This document shows, one piece after another, positions 13,059-22,832 of a stretch of DNA of 64,000 nucleotides. This DNA is from Limonium bicolor (lineage: Eukaryota > Streptophyta > Magnoliopsida > Caryophyllales > Plumbaginaceae): the NCBI GenBank assembly GCA_023374045.1, contig CM041777.1:106401810-106465809 (forward strand), read 5' to 3'. The position numbers and the translations under genes were made by a program. Position 1 is the stretch's first letter, and the number at the start of each line of letters is the position of its first letter. Under the pieces are notes generated by a model. That model ran no database searches. It worked only from the letters and a program-made list of their open reading frames with translations, and had not been told where the DNA came from.

Positions 13059-14434
13059 GTACTTAATTCTGATTGATGGTCACTACGATCAAGCAGGAGG
13101 TTGGTACGGTTACTCTTGTGGCACCGAGAACTACAATCAATGGGATGTATGTCAGAGGTGCGGAGAATATCATGAGAGCCCCCAATGTCCAAAAACAATG
13201 GCAGAATTGAGAACTCTTATGGAAAACTTCGAACCATCTGTCACTCCCCCAGCAGAAGGTTGGCATGGCGACTACACCGAGCAAAACACCGATTATTGGA
13301 GTGTATGCTAAAGGTGCAGAGAGTACCATGAGAGTCCCCAATGTCCAACAACAATGGCAGAATTGAGAGCTCTTATGGAGGACCTCAACTCATATGTCTA
13401 CGGAGGCTTGTGTGCCAAGAGTGTGGAGCAGACCACGAGAGCGCTCACTGTCCTGTGATCACAGTAGAGGTTGATTCACCCAGTTTGGAGGACCTCATGT
13501 TTGATCTTATCTCTTCTTGCAAGCCAAACTCGACTATGCAAGATACTTTTACCATGAAGCAAGATACCTTCAACTGAATGTTCAAGCTCAGGTTGATCAG
13601 ATTGTGCAACAACTTGAGAGCGAAACAGTTCATGATGTGGAACAGCCTGCTGAGGACTTGAGCTACTCTCCAACTCCTCCCCTGTGCGAATCTGAAAGCC
13701 CAGCACCACTCCACCCCTGGCTTGACTATGAAGACACTTCATCAGAAGAGAGTCTCCACTCTGACTTCAAGGAGCTTTCTCCCTCTGAAGTCAGCTACCA
13801 ATATTTCCCCGCCTTCTCCATGCTCCATCAAGATCACGAGGATGCTCACATCCTCAACTTTGAGAAGGAGGAGACACTGTCTCCCTCTGACTCCTCAGAG
13901 GAGAGTACCACCACCGACTTCAAGGAGCCATCCCCCTCTGAAGTTGATGCCCACCTCGGCTCTTCCTATGAGCCTCACCCCGAGGTCGAGGATGTCTACA
14001 TCCTTGAATTTGAGGAGGAGGAGCCCACTAACTTTGATCTTCATTTGAAGGATCAAGGCCCCCACCCGTGCACTAATGAAGTTGGGTGGAAGCTCAACGT
14101 ACACCCGCTAAGTGTGGAGGCCACCTTCCCATTGATCCGGGACCAAAGATTGAAGACAAAGTCGTTCCGGAGTTCTCCCTACGCCGCTCACTGAAGATAA
14201 GGATGTTTACATCCTTGAATTTGAAGAGGAGGCTCCACCACGGTTTGATCCTCGTACCAAGGATCACCCACCTCAACACTTCCACCTGAAGAACGATCGA
14301 TGGAGTTTACACTTTCACATCCTAAGTGTGAGGCCACATTTCCTTTTGATCCGGGTCATTCTTCATTCCTAGATGATGCCCGCCCAACCCACCCGTTGAA
14401 GCCGACTTCAACGTTCATATTCGATCCCGGATGA
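13059..14434 (+). pseudogene. Gag-like acidic protein with tandem zinc knuckles (copy A, frameshifted)
   Basis: The gene starts after a T-rich stretch ending TTTTTTAG, which may be a splice acceptor. It encodes three tandem CX2CX3HX4C knuckles: VCQRCGEYHESPQCP, a second copy in which the first Gln codon is TAA (about 13309), and LVCQECGADHESAHCP. These are followed by a Glu/Asp/Ser-rich region with repeated SPSEV and YILEFEEE modules and an end at FIFDPG (stop 14432-14434). Knuckles suggest RNA binding by a Gag-like protein; the acidic tail has no function I can name. Compared with 46355-47732, this copy has extra single-base indels (for example near 13395 and 13575), so its frames are scattered. 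Confidence 0.7.
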
Positions 14435-15967
14435 CTTCACGGTGGTATGGTCTAGCCAAAGACCTTAAAGAAGGGCCGCTTACCGGGAGGCAACCCGGAT
14501 TTCATTTTGTGTCTTGTCTTTTAAATTCTGTTAGTTTAGATTTTGCATTGTTTTCAATAATGGGCTATTTTGGCATTCTTTGGACTTGCCCTTTTACGCC
14601 CAATTGGTGGCGTTTGTGTTGTAAATATTTTGGAAACAGGTAAGCCCCTCTGAAAAAGGATGGAATTAGGAACACTTACAAAGGAACCTCTGGCGAAATT
14701 TTCCAAGAGGACCTTCATCTCCAACGATTGAAGGTAGCACCTCAACGACCCCTCCCACTAGCAATTGTGCGGGCACCCTATTTTCCATCCGCATCTTATC
14801 GGGGAGTACTCGTTTCACCCTTTAATATTTACCCACAACGATTCCACTATTTTATTTCCTGTTTTTGTTTTCGTTCTCCTTTGGTTTTATTTTTGCTAAC
14901 CCTTAACTCCAGTTGTAGTTTGGTTGCTTCTAGTGTTTTATGCGGGTGCAACTTCCAGTCCACACCGCAATCAAGCTACGCTACTTGAGGTTGAAGCTCA
15001 AGTGTGGGGGAGTTCTACAAACTGATAACAATAGCAATCTCAGGGGAGTACTAGTTCCTTTTAGTTTTCGTTCTCTCTTCTCTAATTTTGAATCTGCAAA
15101 TCTGGGGATAGCTTCTGTGCTATACTGTTTATTTGTGTCCCGTGTGATTTTCCTTTTGTCTGCTTCCCGCAAAGGTCTTCTGGAACCTTCCCCGGTTTTG
15201 ATTGGTGAACAATGGGGACATTGTTCAATTTAAGTGTGGGGGAGTGACCTTTTCGGTGAATTGTGTGCTTAAATGCTTAATACTTCATGCTTATCTTGCG
15301 ATTGTCCAAATAAAAAACTTGGACCTTGTGTTGTGAGTTGTTCTCATTAAGAACAAATACTGTTATGAATTGTGGGATAAATGCTTAAATTTTTCATTTT
15401 GATTGCTTTTGAGGAGAATTTTACATGCGGTGTGGCCAAGTGATCTTGTATGGTTGGATTTTTATTGCTTTGGGGTTCCTTCTGTCTTCTTTCTTAGGGA
15501 TTGCTAAGGGGGCTTCTTTGTGAAAAATCCATCAAGGGACTTGTGAGACACCATTGTTAACCAACAATGAGAGTTGAGTGTTCTTAAATGCAAAGGCTTG
15601 ATGCCAAATTTTATCTTCTCATCTCTTATGCAAAAGTGAAACAAATGCATAAATCTATTTTACCTTTGTTTTCTTCTCAATGCCCATTCTTGAGAGAAGT
15701 TGGACATGGTAAAAGCTCTCCAAGTCACCAATCTTTAGAACTTTGAAGCACTTCGGTCATACCCCGAAACTCTAAATTTTGTTTTGCCCTAGGCACACCC
15801 ATGCCACCACTAACAGATGGTTCACACTCCTCAAAGGTTTTTAATCACTTTTTGCTTCTTCTTTTATCCTACAATTCATGTTAGTGTTTTGTTAGTCTTG
15901 AGCATTCCTTACTAGCATGGGTGCTTGGTTTTGCTTGAGGACAAGTAAAATGGTAAGTGTGGGGGTG
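14435..15967 (+). other. Non-coding 3' internal region with three purine tracts (copy A)
   Basis: No protein family is recognisable. AAGTGTGGGGGAG occurs at 15000-15012 and 15232-15244, and a related tract AAGTGTGGGGGTG at 15955-15967 lies directly against the 3' LTR and is the expected polypurine tract for plus-strand priming. The same arrangement is conserved in the other copies of the family. Confidence 0.75.
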
Positions 15968-17172
15968 TGATGAGTGTCCAAATGAGCAGGTTTTAGGGGT
16001 GTATTTCATATGTTTAATCAATACTTTTCATGCTCATTTCTCCACTCTAGCTTGTTTTCCTCTAGTTTTGTGTTTCATTGGGTTTTTACACATTTATTGT
16101 TTAAACTGTTATTGTAAAGTCACAGAGAGGACGGTAGTAACATAGATAGGAGGTAAAGTAGACGAAGAGAGGAACGAGTGGGCCGCAAACAGTATCCAAA
16201 ATCAGAGTTAAAACGAAGAAAATACAATGTTTTGAAGTTAGCCTGTCCACATGACCGACCTTACGACCGACCTTGCAAGGAGAAGAAGAGGAAGAAGAAG
16301 AGGAAGGAGAAGAAGAGAAGCTCACCTCCCTCCAAGCTCCATTAATGGCTATCTCTTCTCCCTTTTCTCTTATTTGTGCTTTAATGGAGACTTGACTCAC
16401 TTGTAGTTAGGGATTTGGATAAAGCCCCAAATCCCCCAAAACTCCATTGTTGAATCTTGAACTTGTGTTTGTGCTTTATTTTAGTCTTTGAGCTTAATGA
16501 AGATGATTATTGAGTGTTTATGACTTCTAAACTTGTTGTTCATGATTTGGGATTTGCTAAGGGTTTTGCTCAATTTGTCTTCTATGTGTTAAATTGGTTG
16601 GTTTGGCCTACCGATTAGTTTAGCATTATTGTGGGATTCTATCAAAATGATATTCTAAGATAGAAACCTAAACCGTTGGGACTAAATCAATGTTAGCCGA
16701 TTTTCACTGATTTTGAGATGAGGTTCTCATTGCATCTTAGGGTAGATTTGTGCTTAATGCTTCTGATTGAATTGGGGGATTTGAACGAACATTCAGTCCC
16801 CGTTAAATTGGTTAGGATTAATAGACCTGGATTTGGCTATTAATTAAATTCCCGTTGTTTAGCTATGACTTCGAGGTTCGACAATTGGTAGGAAGGGATG
16901 ACGGGTGCGAATATCCTATCCCGAGCTACACCTATCCTAGATTAGATAATTTAGTGTTTATTGTTTTCCTTTATTTCTCCCGTTACAACCCAAAAACCCA
17001 AAACCCCTAATTTACATTTATGCTCTTTTGTATATATCCTCTTGCATATTTACTAATCTTATAATTAGCTAGATAGTTACGAAGTCCCTGTGGATACGAC
17101 CTTGTTGTACTACAATGATTGGGTTCACTGCCTATAGTTAGCAAGATAGTTTTAACATTATTTTGCCCAACA
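15968..17172 (+). repeat. 3' LTR of non-autonomous element (copy A), with internal deletion
   Basis: 1205 bp, against 1434 bp for its partner. About 220 bp is missing at about 16279, where CCGACCTTGCAAGG joins directly to the purine-rich AGAAGAAGAGG run. The copy at 43391-44816 keeps the segment, so this is a deletion (or assembly collapse) between short repeats in A only. Confidence 0.85.
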
Positions 17173-17270
17173 CTTAGTAACACATATTAAATGAAATTAG
17201 AATAAAGTTAAATTCTGGAAAAAAATTGGCATGACCTTTGCGTATTTTTAGACACTTCACACTTTTTAAA

Positions 17271-18811
17271 TTCTCAGCAAACCACACAAATTAGGCATCA
17301 ACAGACAGGCAAGTATGCATATATTAAATGTATATATATGATCAATGAACATAAAAAAACCGCCACATTTCAAATTAATCTCACATTTTAGAAACTTATA
17401 TTGTAAAATTACCGTGAGTTAATAGATAAGTACGATTATTTTACCGGTTTTAATGAAGATTTTCCGCCTAGTCTTCAAACCAGTGTGTGCGAGTCAACTC
17501 CGGCAATTTAATCTCTACAGAAACAAAGACACAACCAGAATATGAAGAGAGGGCAGAACATGTATATTCCTTAATATGTTCCTTAATTAGCCGGTTAGAG
17601 GTTGCAAAATTATCATGAGTTTGCTTCACAAGGTGCAACAGAAGAAATGGAAAACTTCTATTGTTAAGAAGATAAGTTCGAGTATATTACCGGTTATGAA
17701 ATGAAATTTCCAGCCTCGTTCTAGTGTGCGAGAGACCACTTCACAAGGTGCAGAGCATGTGTAAATGTATATGTTCCTGGTTCGGCAGTAAGGATTGCAA
17801 AAATTACTACCGTTTCTTCACAAGGTACGACAAAAGAAATAAAAAACTTATATTGTAAACTTACCATGACTTAATAGATAAGTTCGAGTGTATTACCAGT
17901 TCTAATTAATGATGTTTTTCAGCCCCGACTTCAAACCGGTGTATGCGAGTCAGTTCCGACGATTTTTAGAACCTGTTTAAATTGAAGAAAAATCCGATCA
18001 AACATAATAGCAGCACCATTAATTCTCAGTAAACCACACAAATTAGGCATCATTAGACAGACAGGTATGCATATATTAAATGTATGTATATATATGATCA
18101 ATGAACAAAAACAACCGCCCCATTTCAAATTAATCTCACATTTAACCACACTATGCAATATATATTCTAATGACTGCGGAATACAAATAGAATTTAGTAT
18201 AACGTTTATTTGTGACAATATGATATATATGTACATATACATATAAGTATTTGTTTCCAAAATTATAATAAAAAATGCAAGTGTTATTACCGTGGGTTCT
18301 GATCAGGCAAACCGGTGGCAGAGGTTGACGGGGCAGCAGCAGATAGTGCGACAAGTAGACAATCCAACCGTGTGTAGTGACACCTATTCAATGAAATTAG
18401 AATATAAGATTTTAATTTGAAAAAACATGAATAATTGAACAAATAAACAAACGAATATATTTTGAACAAACCATGTTGTTGAAACATTTTTAAAAAACTA
18501 ACCTAATGAGTAGTGATGATCAACTCACAAATAGGATGGAAGATGGATTGTTCAACCGTAGTAGTACCTATTCAATGAAATTAGAATAAGGTTAAACTCT
18601 GGAAAAAAATTGGCAAAACCATTGTGTATTTTTAGATACTCCATACTTTTTTCGGTAAAAACAAACACAATAGCAGCACCATTAATTCTCAGTAAACCAC
18701 ACAAATTAGGCATCATCAGACAGGCTAGTATGCATATATTAAATGTATATATATCAATGAACATAAACAGCCGGCGTATTTCAAATTAATCTCACATTTC
18801 ACCACACTATG
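17271..18811. repeat. Three dispersed direct repeats inside the CACTA element (copy A)
   Basis: A unit of about 120-145 bp containing AACCACACAAATTAGGCATC, then GCATATATTAAATGTA and TTTCAAATTAATCTCACATTT, occurs at about 17271-17389, 18017-18152 and 18681-18811. Shorter shared motifs (TATTCAATGAAATTAGAAT) lie between them, indicating duplication of a unit of about 700 bp in the 5' part of the transposon. No coding potential was recognised. Confidence 0.75.
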
Positions 18812-19854
18812 GAAAAGTTAACTCCTTTAATCAAATTACTAATTAGCATAATAAACTGCAAACATTGTCATAAGTATTGCAAATTCCTAATTTCTAATTA
18901 CCCTGATTGTAGAAGATAAGCACGTACATAATATTTCCAAACTACCGTGAGTTTTTAACTACAGAAAAAATTAAATCTTTTAATAAACTATCAAATTTCT
19001 AATTAGCATAATAACCTTTAGATATTATGGTGAATGTCGCAAATTTTATAATTTTAATTAGCATAATAACCTTTGAAAATGTTGTCAATACCATCATCTA
19101 ATCTAACCACGCAGCTTCACAACCGACAGCATGTGGGAGGTAGACAATTCAAAAGAAAGCAACATGGAGATGCACAAAAAAGAGATCAACAAGATGACAC
19201 TCACTTCCTACCTCTTACACAGTTCAACTGCCAAAAGAATTAACAAGAAGAAAACAAATCTATCAATTGAACCATAATATAAGCCAGTTGTTCTTTGATA
19301 CTCAACATCGAGAGCTTTACTTTCACCTCCTCAATACTAAAAATGCACCATTCACTTATGTTAAACATTTCAAAAGAATCTTAGTGGCTATGCATTATTT
19401 GGCTTTAACATGAACACATCCTATAACAACACACGAAAAATAACTCTACATCATCTTCCACATTATGAGTCACCAGCATATTCCCTTGCACAAGTCATAC
19501 AATAACACAATGCTAAGGAATCCTTCTAAAAAGAGCCAAGATTCTAACCTCATTTCTCCTTCCTATCCATCCATCCTCCACAAATCATAATTTCATAAAA
19601 AACATGGTAATATACTATAGCTAGCTTCTTCAAAGTAAATCCCCTACCAGCTTCTCTGATGTTTCTCTATATGGCAAGAATTGCTCCTCAATCCTACTAA
19701 TCAGACACCAAAAAAAACTAGCTAGGGTTTATTAATTACCGGAGTGAAATGTGATGTTGGTAGGGGCTACAGTGGCAGGCACGACTGGTGCTGGTTGCGC
19801 TACGGTGGGAGGTTCGAGCTAGACGTGGCAGGACGATGGCAGTTCGACCGATGG

Positions 19855-19926
19855 AGGTGCGGTGCGCGAGGAAGCAGGGCGGGCGGTGCGGGAAGAAGCA
19901 GGGCAGGCGGTGCGGGAGGAAGCAGG
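19855..19926. repeat. 24-bp GC-rich tandem repeat (copy A)
   Basis: Three units such as AGGTGCGGTGCGCGAGGAAG plus CAGG, in the only GC-rich stretch of the CACTA 5' region (about 19750-20000). In the transposon's own orientation (minus) this is probably 5' UTR, followed by a possible splice donor near 19739. The Arg/Gly-rich plus-strand ORF here is unlikely to be a gene. Confidence 0.7.
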
Positions 19927-20039
19927 CGACAGATGAAGACAGGGCGAAGACGACGACTGGACGGCGATGGAGTCGACGGGAATCGCCAGAGAGAGAAAAA
20001 TGACGGAAGAAAGAAGAAAGAAGGGAGTCGACAGGGTTT

Positions 20040-20418
20040 TATTTTATTGAGTTTTAAACCACGGTTTTAAGATAAAACCGTCGTTTAAAACGTACGTGAC
20101 ATAACCAATAAACCACAGTTTCGGGGAACCGTGATATATAATATTTGGCGCCAACCCATAAATGACGGTTCCAGTGGGAACTGTGGTTTATATGCGAAGC
20201 CGTCCCACTATAAATGATGGTTATAGGTAGAACCGTCGTTTATTATCTAAGGTCGGGAACTATAAATGACGGTTCCAAAAAGAACCATCGTCTATCTTTT
20301 AAGGCCGTGCAACATAAATGACGATTCTTCTTTAAACCGTAGCTTAAAAACTTTAAACGAAGGCTAATTTAATAACCGTGGTTTAAAGGTTGTCATTTAA
20401 ATCTTTTTTCTACTAGTG
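20040..20418 (-). repeat. CACTA 5' terminal and subterminal repeats (copy A)
   Basis: About ten copies of AACCGTCGTTTA, AACCGTGGTTT and ACCACGGTT in both orientations leading to the terminal CACTAGTAG (read on the minus strand, ending 20418). Subterminal repeats of this kind are the expected binding sites for the CACTA-encoded binding protein. Confidence 0.85.
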
Positions 20419-20421
20419 AAG

Positions 20422-21236
20422 ATACTTTTATCATGAAGCAAGATACCTTCAACATGAATGTTCAAACTCGGATTTATCAGATTGTGCAACAACTTGAGAG
20501 CAAAACAGTTCATGAGATGGAACAACCTGTTGAGGACTTTAGCTACTCCCTTACTCCTCCCCTGTTTGAATCAGAGACTCTAACGCCATTCAACCACCAG
20601 CTCGATCTTGAAGATAACCCATCAGAGGAAAGTCTCCACTTTGACTGCATGGAGTCTTTTGCTCCCTTTGAAGTTGATTATTCCAGAGGCTGCCCCCGTG
20701 TGCTTTAGCAAGACACTGAGGACGCTTACATCCCCAACTTTGAGAAGGAGGAGCCATCGCCTCCCTCTGAGTCATCAGAAGAGAGTGCCATCATCGAATT
20801 CAAGGAGCCATCTCCCTCTGAATTTGATGTTTATCAAAGCTTTTCCTATGAGCCTCACCCCAAAGACGAAGATTACTACATCCTCGAAACTGAGAAGAAG
20901 GAGGAGCCCTCCAACTTTGATCTTCATCTGGAGGATCAAGGCCTTCCCCGCCTGTGGAACAATGATGTAAGGTGGAAGCATAAAGTCAACCCGCTAAGTG
21001 TGGAGGCCACATTCCCATTTGATCCGGGACCAGAGTTTGAAGACAAAGGCTGCTCTGGAGTTCTTTCTGCATCGCTAAATGAAGATAAGGATGTCTTCAT
21101 CCTTAAATTTGAAGAGGAGTATCTAAAACAAGATGATCCTCGCACCAAGGATCATCAACCTCAATATTTGGGCCGTTCTTCAATGAAAATGATGACCGCC
21201 CAACCCACTCGTTGAAGCCCACTTCAACATTCATTT
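20422..21236 (+). pseudogene. Gag-like acidic ORF, 3' fragment, of element H (copy A)
   Basis: Homologous to the C-terminal half of the gag-like protein at 46355-47437 (QIVQQLESKTVHEMEQP, then acidic FKEPSPSEFD and ILKFEEEY modules). The 5' half, with the knuckles, is separated from it by the CACTA insertion; its counterpart is visible at 55508-55703. An in-frame stop after 20708 and frame changes downstream show that it is not functional. Confidence 0.75.
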
Positions 21237-22463
21237 TCGATCCTGGAGGACTTCAATGTGGTATGGTCTAGCTAAAGACCTTAAAGATGGGCAGCTTCCC
21301 GGGAGGCAACCCGGATGAATTTCTTTCATTTGCATTATTTTAATTTTTCAAGTTCTCATTTGGTTTCGTTTTCGCTAACTCTTCACCCTAGTTGTAGTTT
21401 GGTTGCTTCTAGTGTTTATGCAGGTGCAACTTAAAGTCTACACCACAACCAAGCAACAATAATTGAGGCTAAAGCTCAAGTGTGGGGGAGTTCCTTCAAT
21501 TAAAGCAAGAATGGTCTCAAAGGAGTACTAGTTTCTTTTATTGTGCTAATCTCACTTCTCTTCCTTCATTTTTACCCTGCTTGTTTTAATAGTGGGCATA
21601 GCTTATGTGCTATAATGTTGTTTGTGTCCCTTGCATTTTCTCTCTGTCTGCTTCCCAAAAAGATCTTCTGGAACCTTCCCTGGTTTGTTTGGTGAACAAT
21701 GGGGACATTATTCAAATTAAGTGTGGGGGAGTGACCTTTTCAGTGAATTTTGTGCTTAAATGTTTAATCCCTTTGCTTATCTAGTGTCTGTCCAAAATCA
21801 AAAAAAATAACTTGGACCCTTGTGTTGTGAGTTGTTCTCATTAAGAACAAATACTGTTATGAATTTTGGGATAAATGCTCAAAATTTTCTTTTTGATTGC
21901 TTTTGAGGAGCACTTTACATGCGGTGTGGCCAAGTGATCTTATATGGTTGTATTTTTATTGCTTTGGGGTTCCTTCTCTCTTCTTTTCTTAGGGACTGCT
22001 AAGGGGTACTTCTTTGTGAAAACCCTTTAAGGGACTTGTGAGACGCCATTGGTAACCAATAATGAGAGTTGAGTCTTCTTAATTACAAAGGCTTGATGCC
22101 AAAAATTTTGTTTCCTTGTCTCTTATGCAAAAGTAAAACAAATGCATAAATCTATTTTCCTTTTGTTTTCTTCTCAATGCCCATTCTTGAGAGAAGTTGG
22201 CCATAGTAAAAGCTCTCCAAGTCACCTAATCTTTAGAACTGAAGCACTCCGGATCAACCCCGAAACTCTAGATTTGTTTTGCCTAAGCACACACCATGCC
22301 ACCACAAAGAGATGGTTCACACTCCTCAAAGGTTTTAATCACTTTTTTGCTCTTCTTTATCCTACAATTCATGTAGTATTTGTTAGTCTTGAGTATTCCT
22401 TACTTGCTTGGGTTTCTTGGTTTTGATTGAGGACAAGCAAAAAAAGGTAAGTGTGGGGGGCTG

Positions 22464-22832
22464 TGATGAGTGTTCAAGAGAGCATGTTTTAGAGGTGTAT
22501 TTCATATGTTTATCAACACTTTTCATTGCTCATTTCTCCACTCTAGCTAGGTTCCCTACTTTATGTTTTATGGTGTTTTACACATTGTTGCTGAAAATAG
22601 GAGGAGAATAACATAGCTAGAATAAAGTAGATGAAAAAGAAAAAGTTTTGACGTGGGCGTAAATGGATCCAAAATCGAAGTTAGTGAAAACGAAGAGATA
22701 AAATTTGAAGATTAAACCTGCCCATAGAACCGACCCTAAGACAAACCCTAGGTGGGTCGGTCGGTATTCCGAGGCCGGAAACGCTTGCTCCGGGTGGTCG
22801 AAATGGTTCTGTCCCGACAGACCCTAGGACCT
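22464..22832 (+). repeat. 3' LTR fragment of element H (copy A)
   Basis: Starts TGATGAGTG and is interrupted after GACCCTAGGACCT. The uninterrupted LTR is at 36689-38086, where the single target AGGTC lies at 37720-37724. Confidence 0.85.

Larger units (their letters stand above)
11501..17172 (+). mobile_element. Non-autonomous LTR retrotransposon with gag-like ORF only (copy A)
   Basis: Two LTRs (11501-12934 and 15968-17172) start TGATGAGTGTCC and end TTGCCCAACA. The 5-bp duplicate CTTAG flanks the element at 11496-11500 and 17173-17177. It has a tRNA-Asp-type primer site after the 5' LTR and a purine tract before the 3' LTR. The interior of about 3 kb has one gag-like ORF and no protease, RT or integrase, so mobilisation would need pol from another element. 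This fits the plant 'TR-GAG' class, with primer site and knuckle type like Athila/Tat relatives (inference). 5'- and 3'-LTR-specific variants (for example TTGATTGG against TTGGTTGG) are shared with the copy at 43391-49302, so both derive from one insertion event. Confidence 0.9.
1..20418 (-). mobile_element. CACTA (En/Spm) DNA transposon, copy A, one end outside the window
   Basis: The right end at 20418 reads ...CTACTAGTG, the reverse complement of CACTAGTAG, and is followed by AAG, the 3-bp target-site duplicate seen on the other flank of the complete copy at 40132-55507. Subterminal DNA carries many ACCACGGTT / AACCGTCGTT repeats, typical of CACTA ends. Two CACTA genes lie on the minus strand at 255-5556. 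Position 1 corresponds to about 55126 of the other copy, so roughly 380 bp of this copy lies left of the window. It is enlarged by two later insertions, a solo LTR (5843-11478) and an LTR retrotransposon (11501-17172). Confidence 0.9.
20419..22832 (+). mobile_element. Older non-autonomous LTR element 'H' (copy A), the host of the CACTA, 3' part
   Basis: Directly after the CACTA end the sequence continues AAGATACTTTTATCATGAAG, matching the gag-like ORF of the related element at about 13545. The 5' part of H lies outside the window on this copy. The interior keeps the tracts AAGTGTGGGGGAG (about 21480 and 21720) and a tract before the LTR at 22464. The 3' LTR begins TGATGAGTG at 22464 and is cut at 22832 by the chromodomain-type element. 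Confidence 0.85.

Noticed and set aside
19744..20070. Arg/Gly-rich ORF in GC-rich DNA
   Set aside because: Antisense to the transposon leader and generated by a 24-bp tandem repeat; the frame differs between copies (compare 40547-40798).
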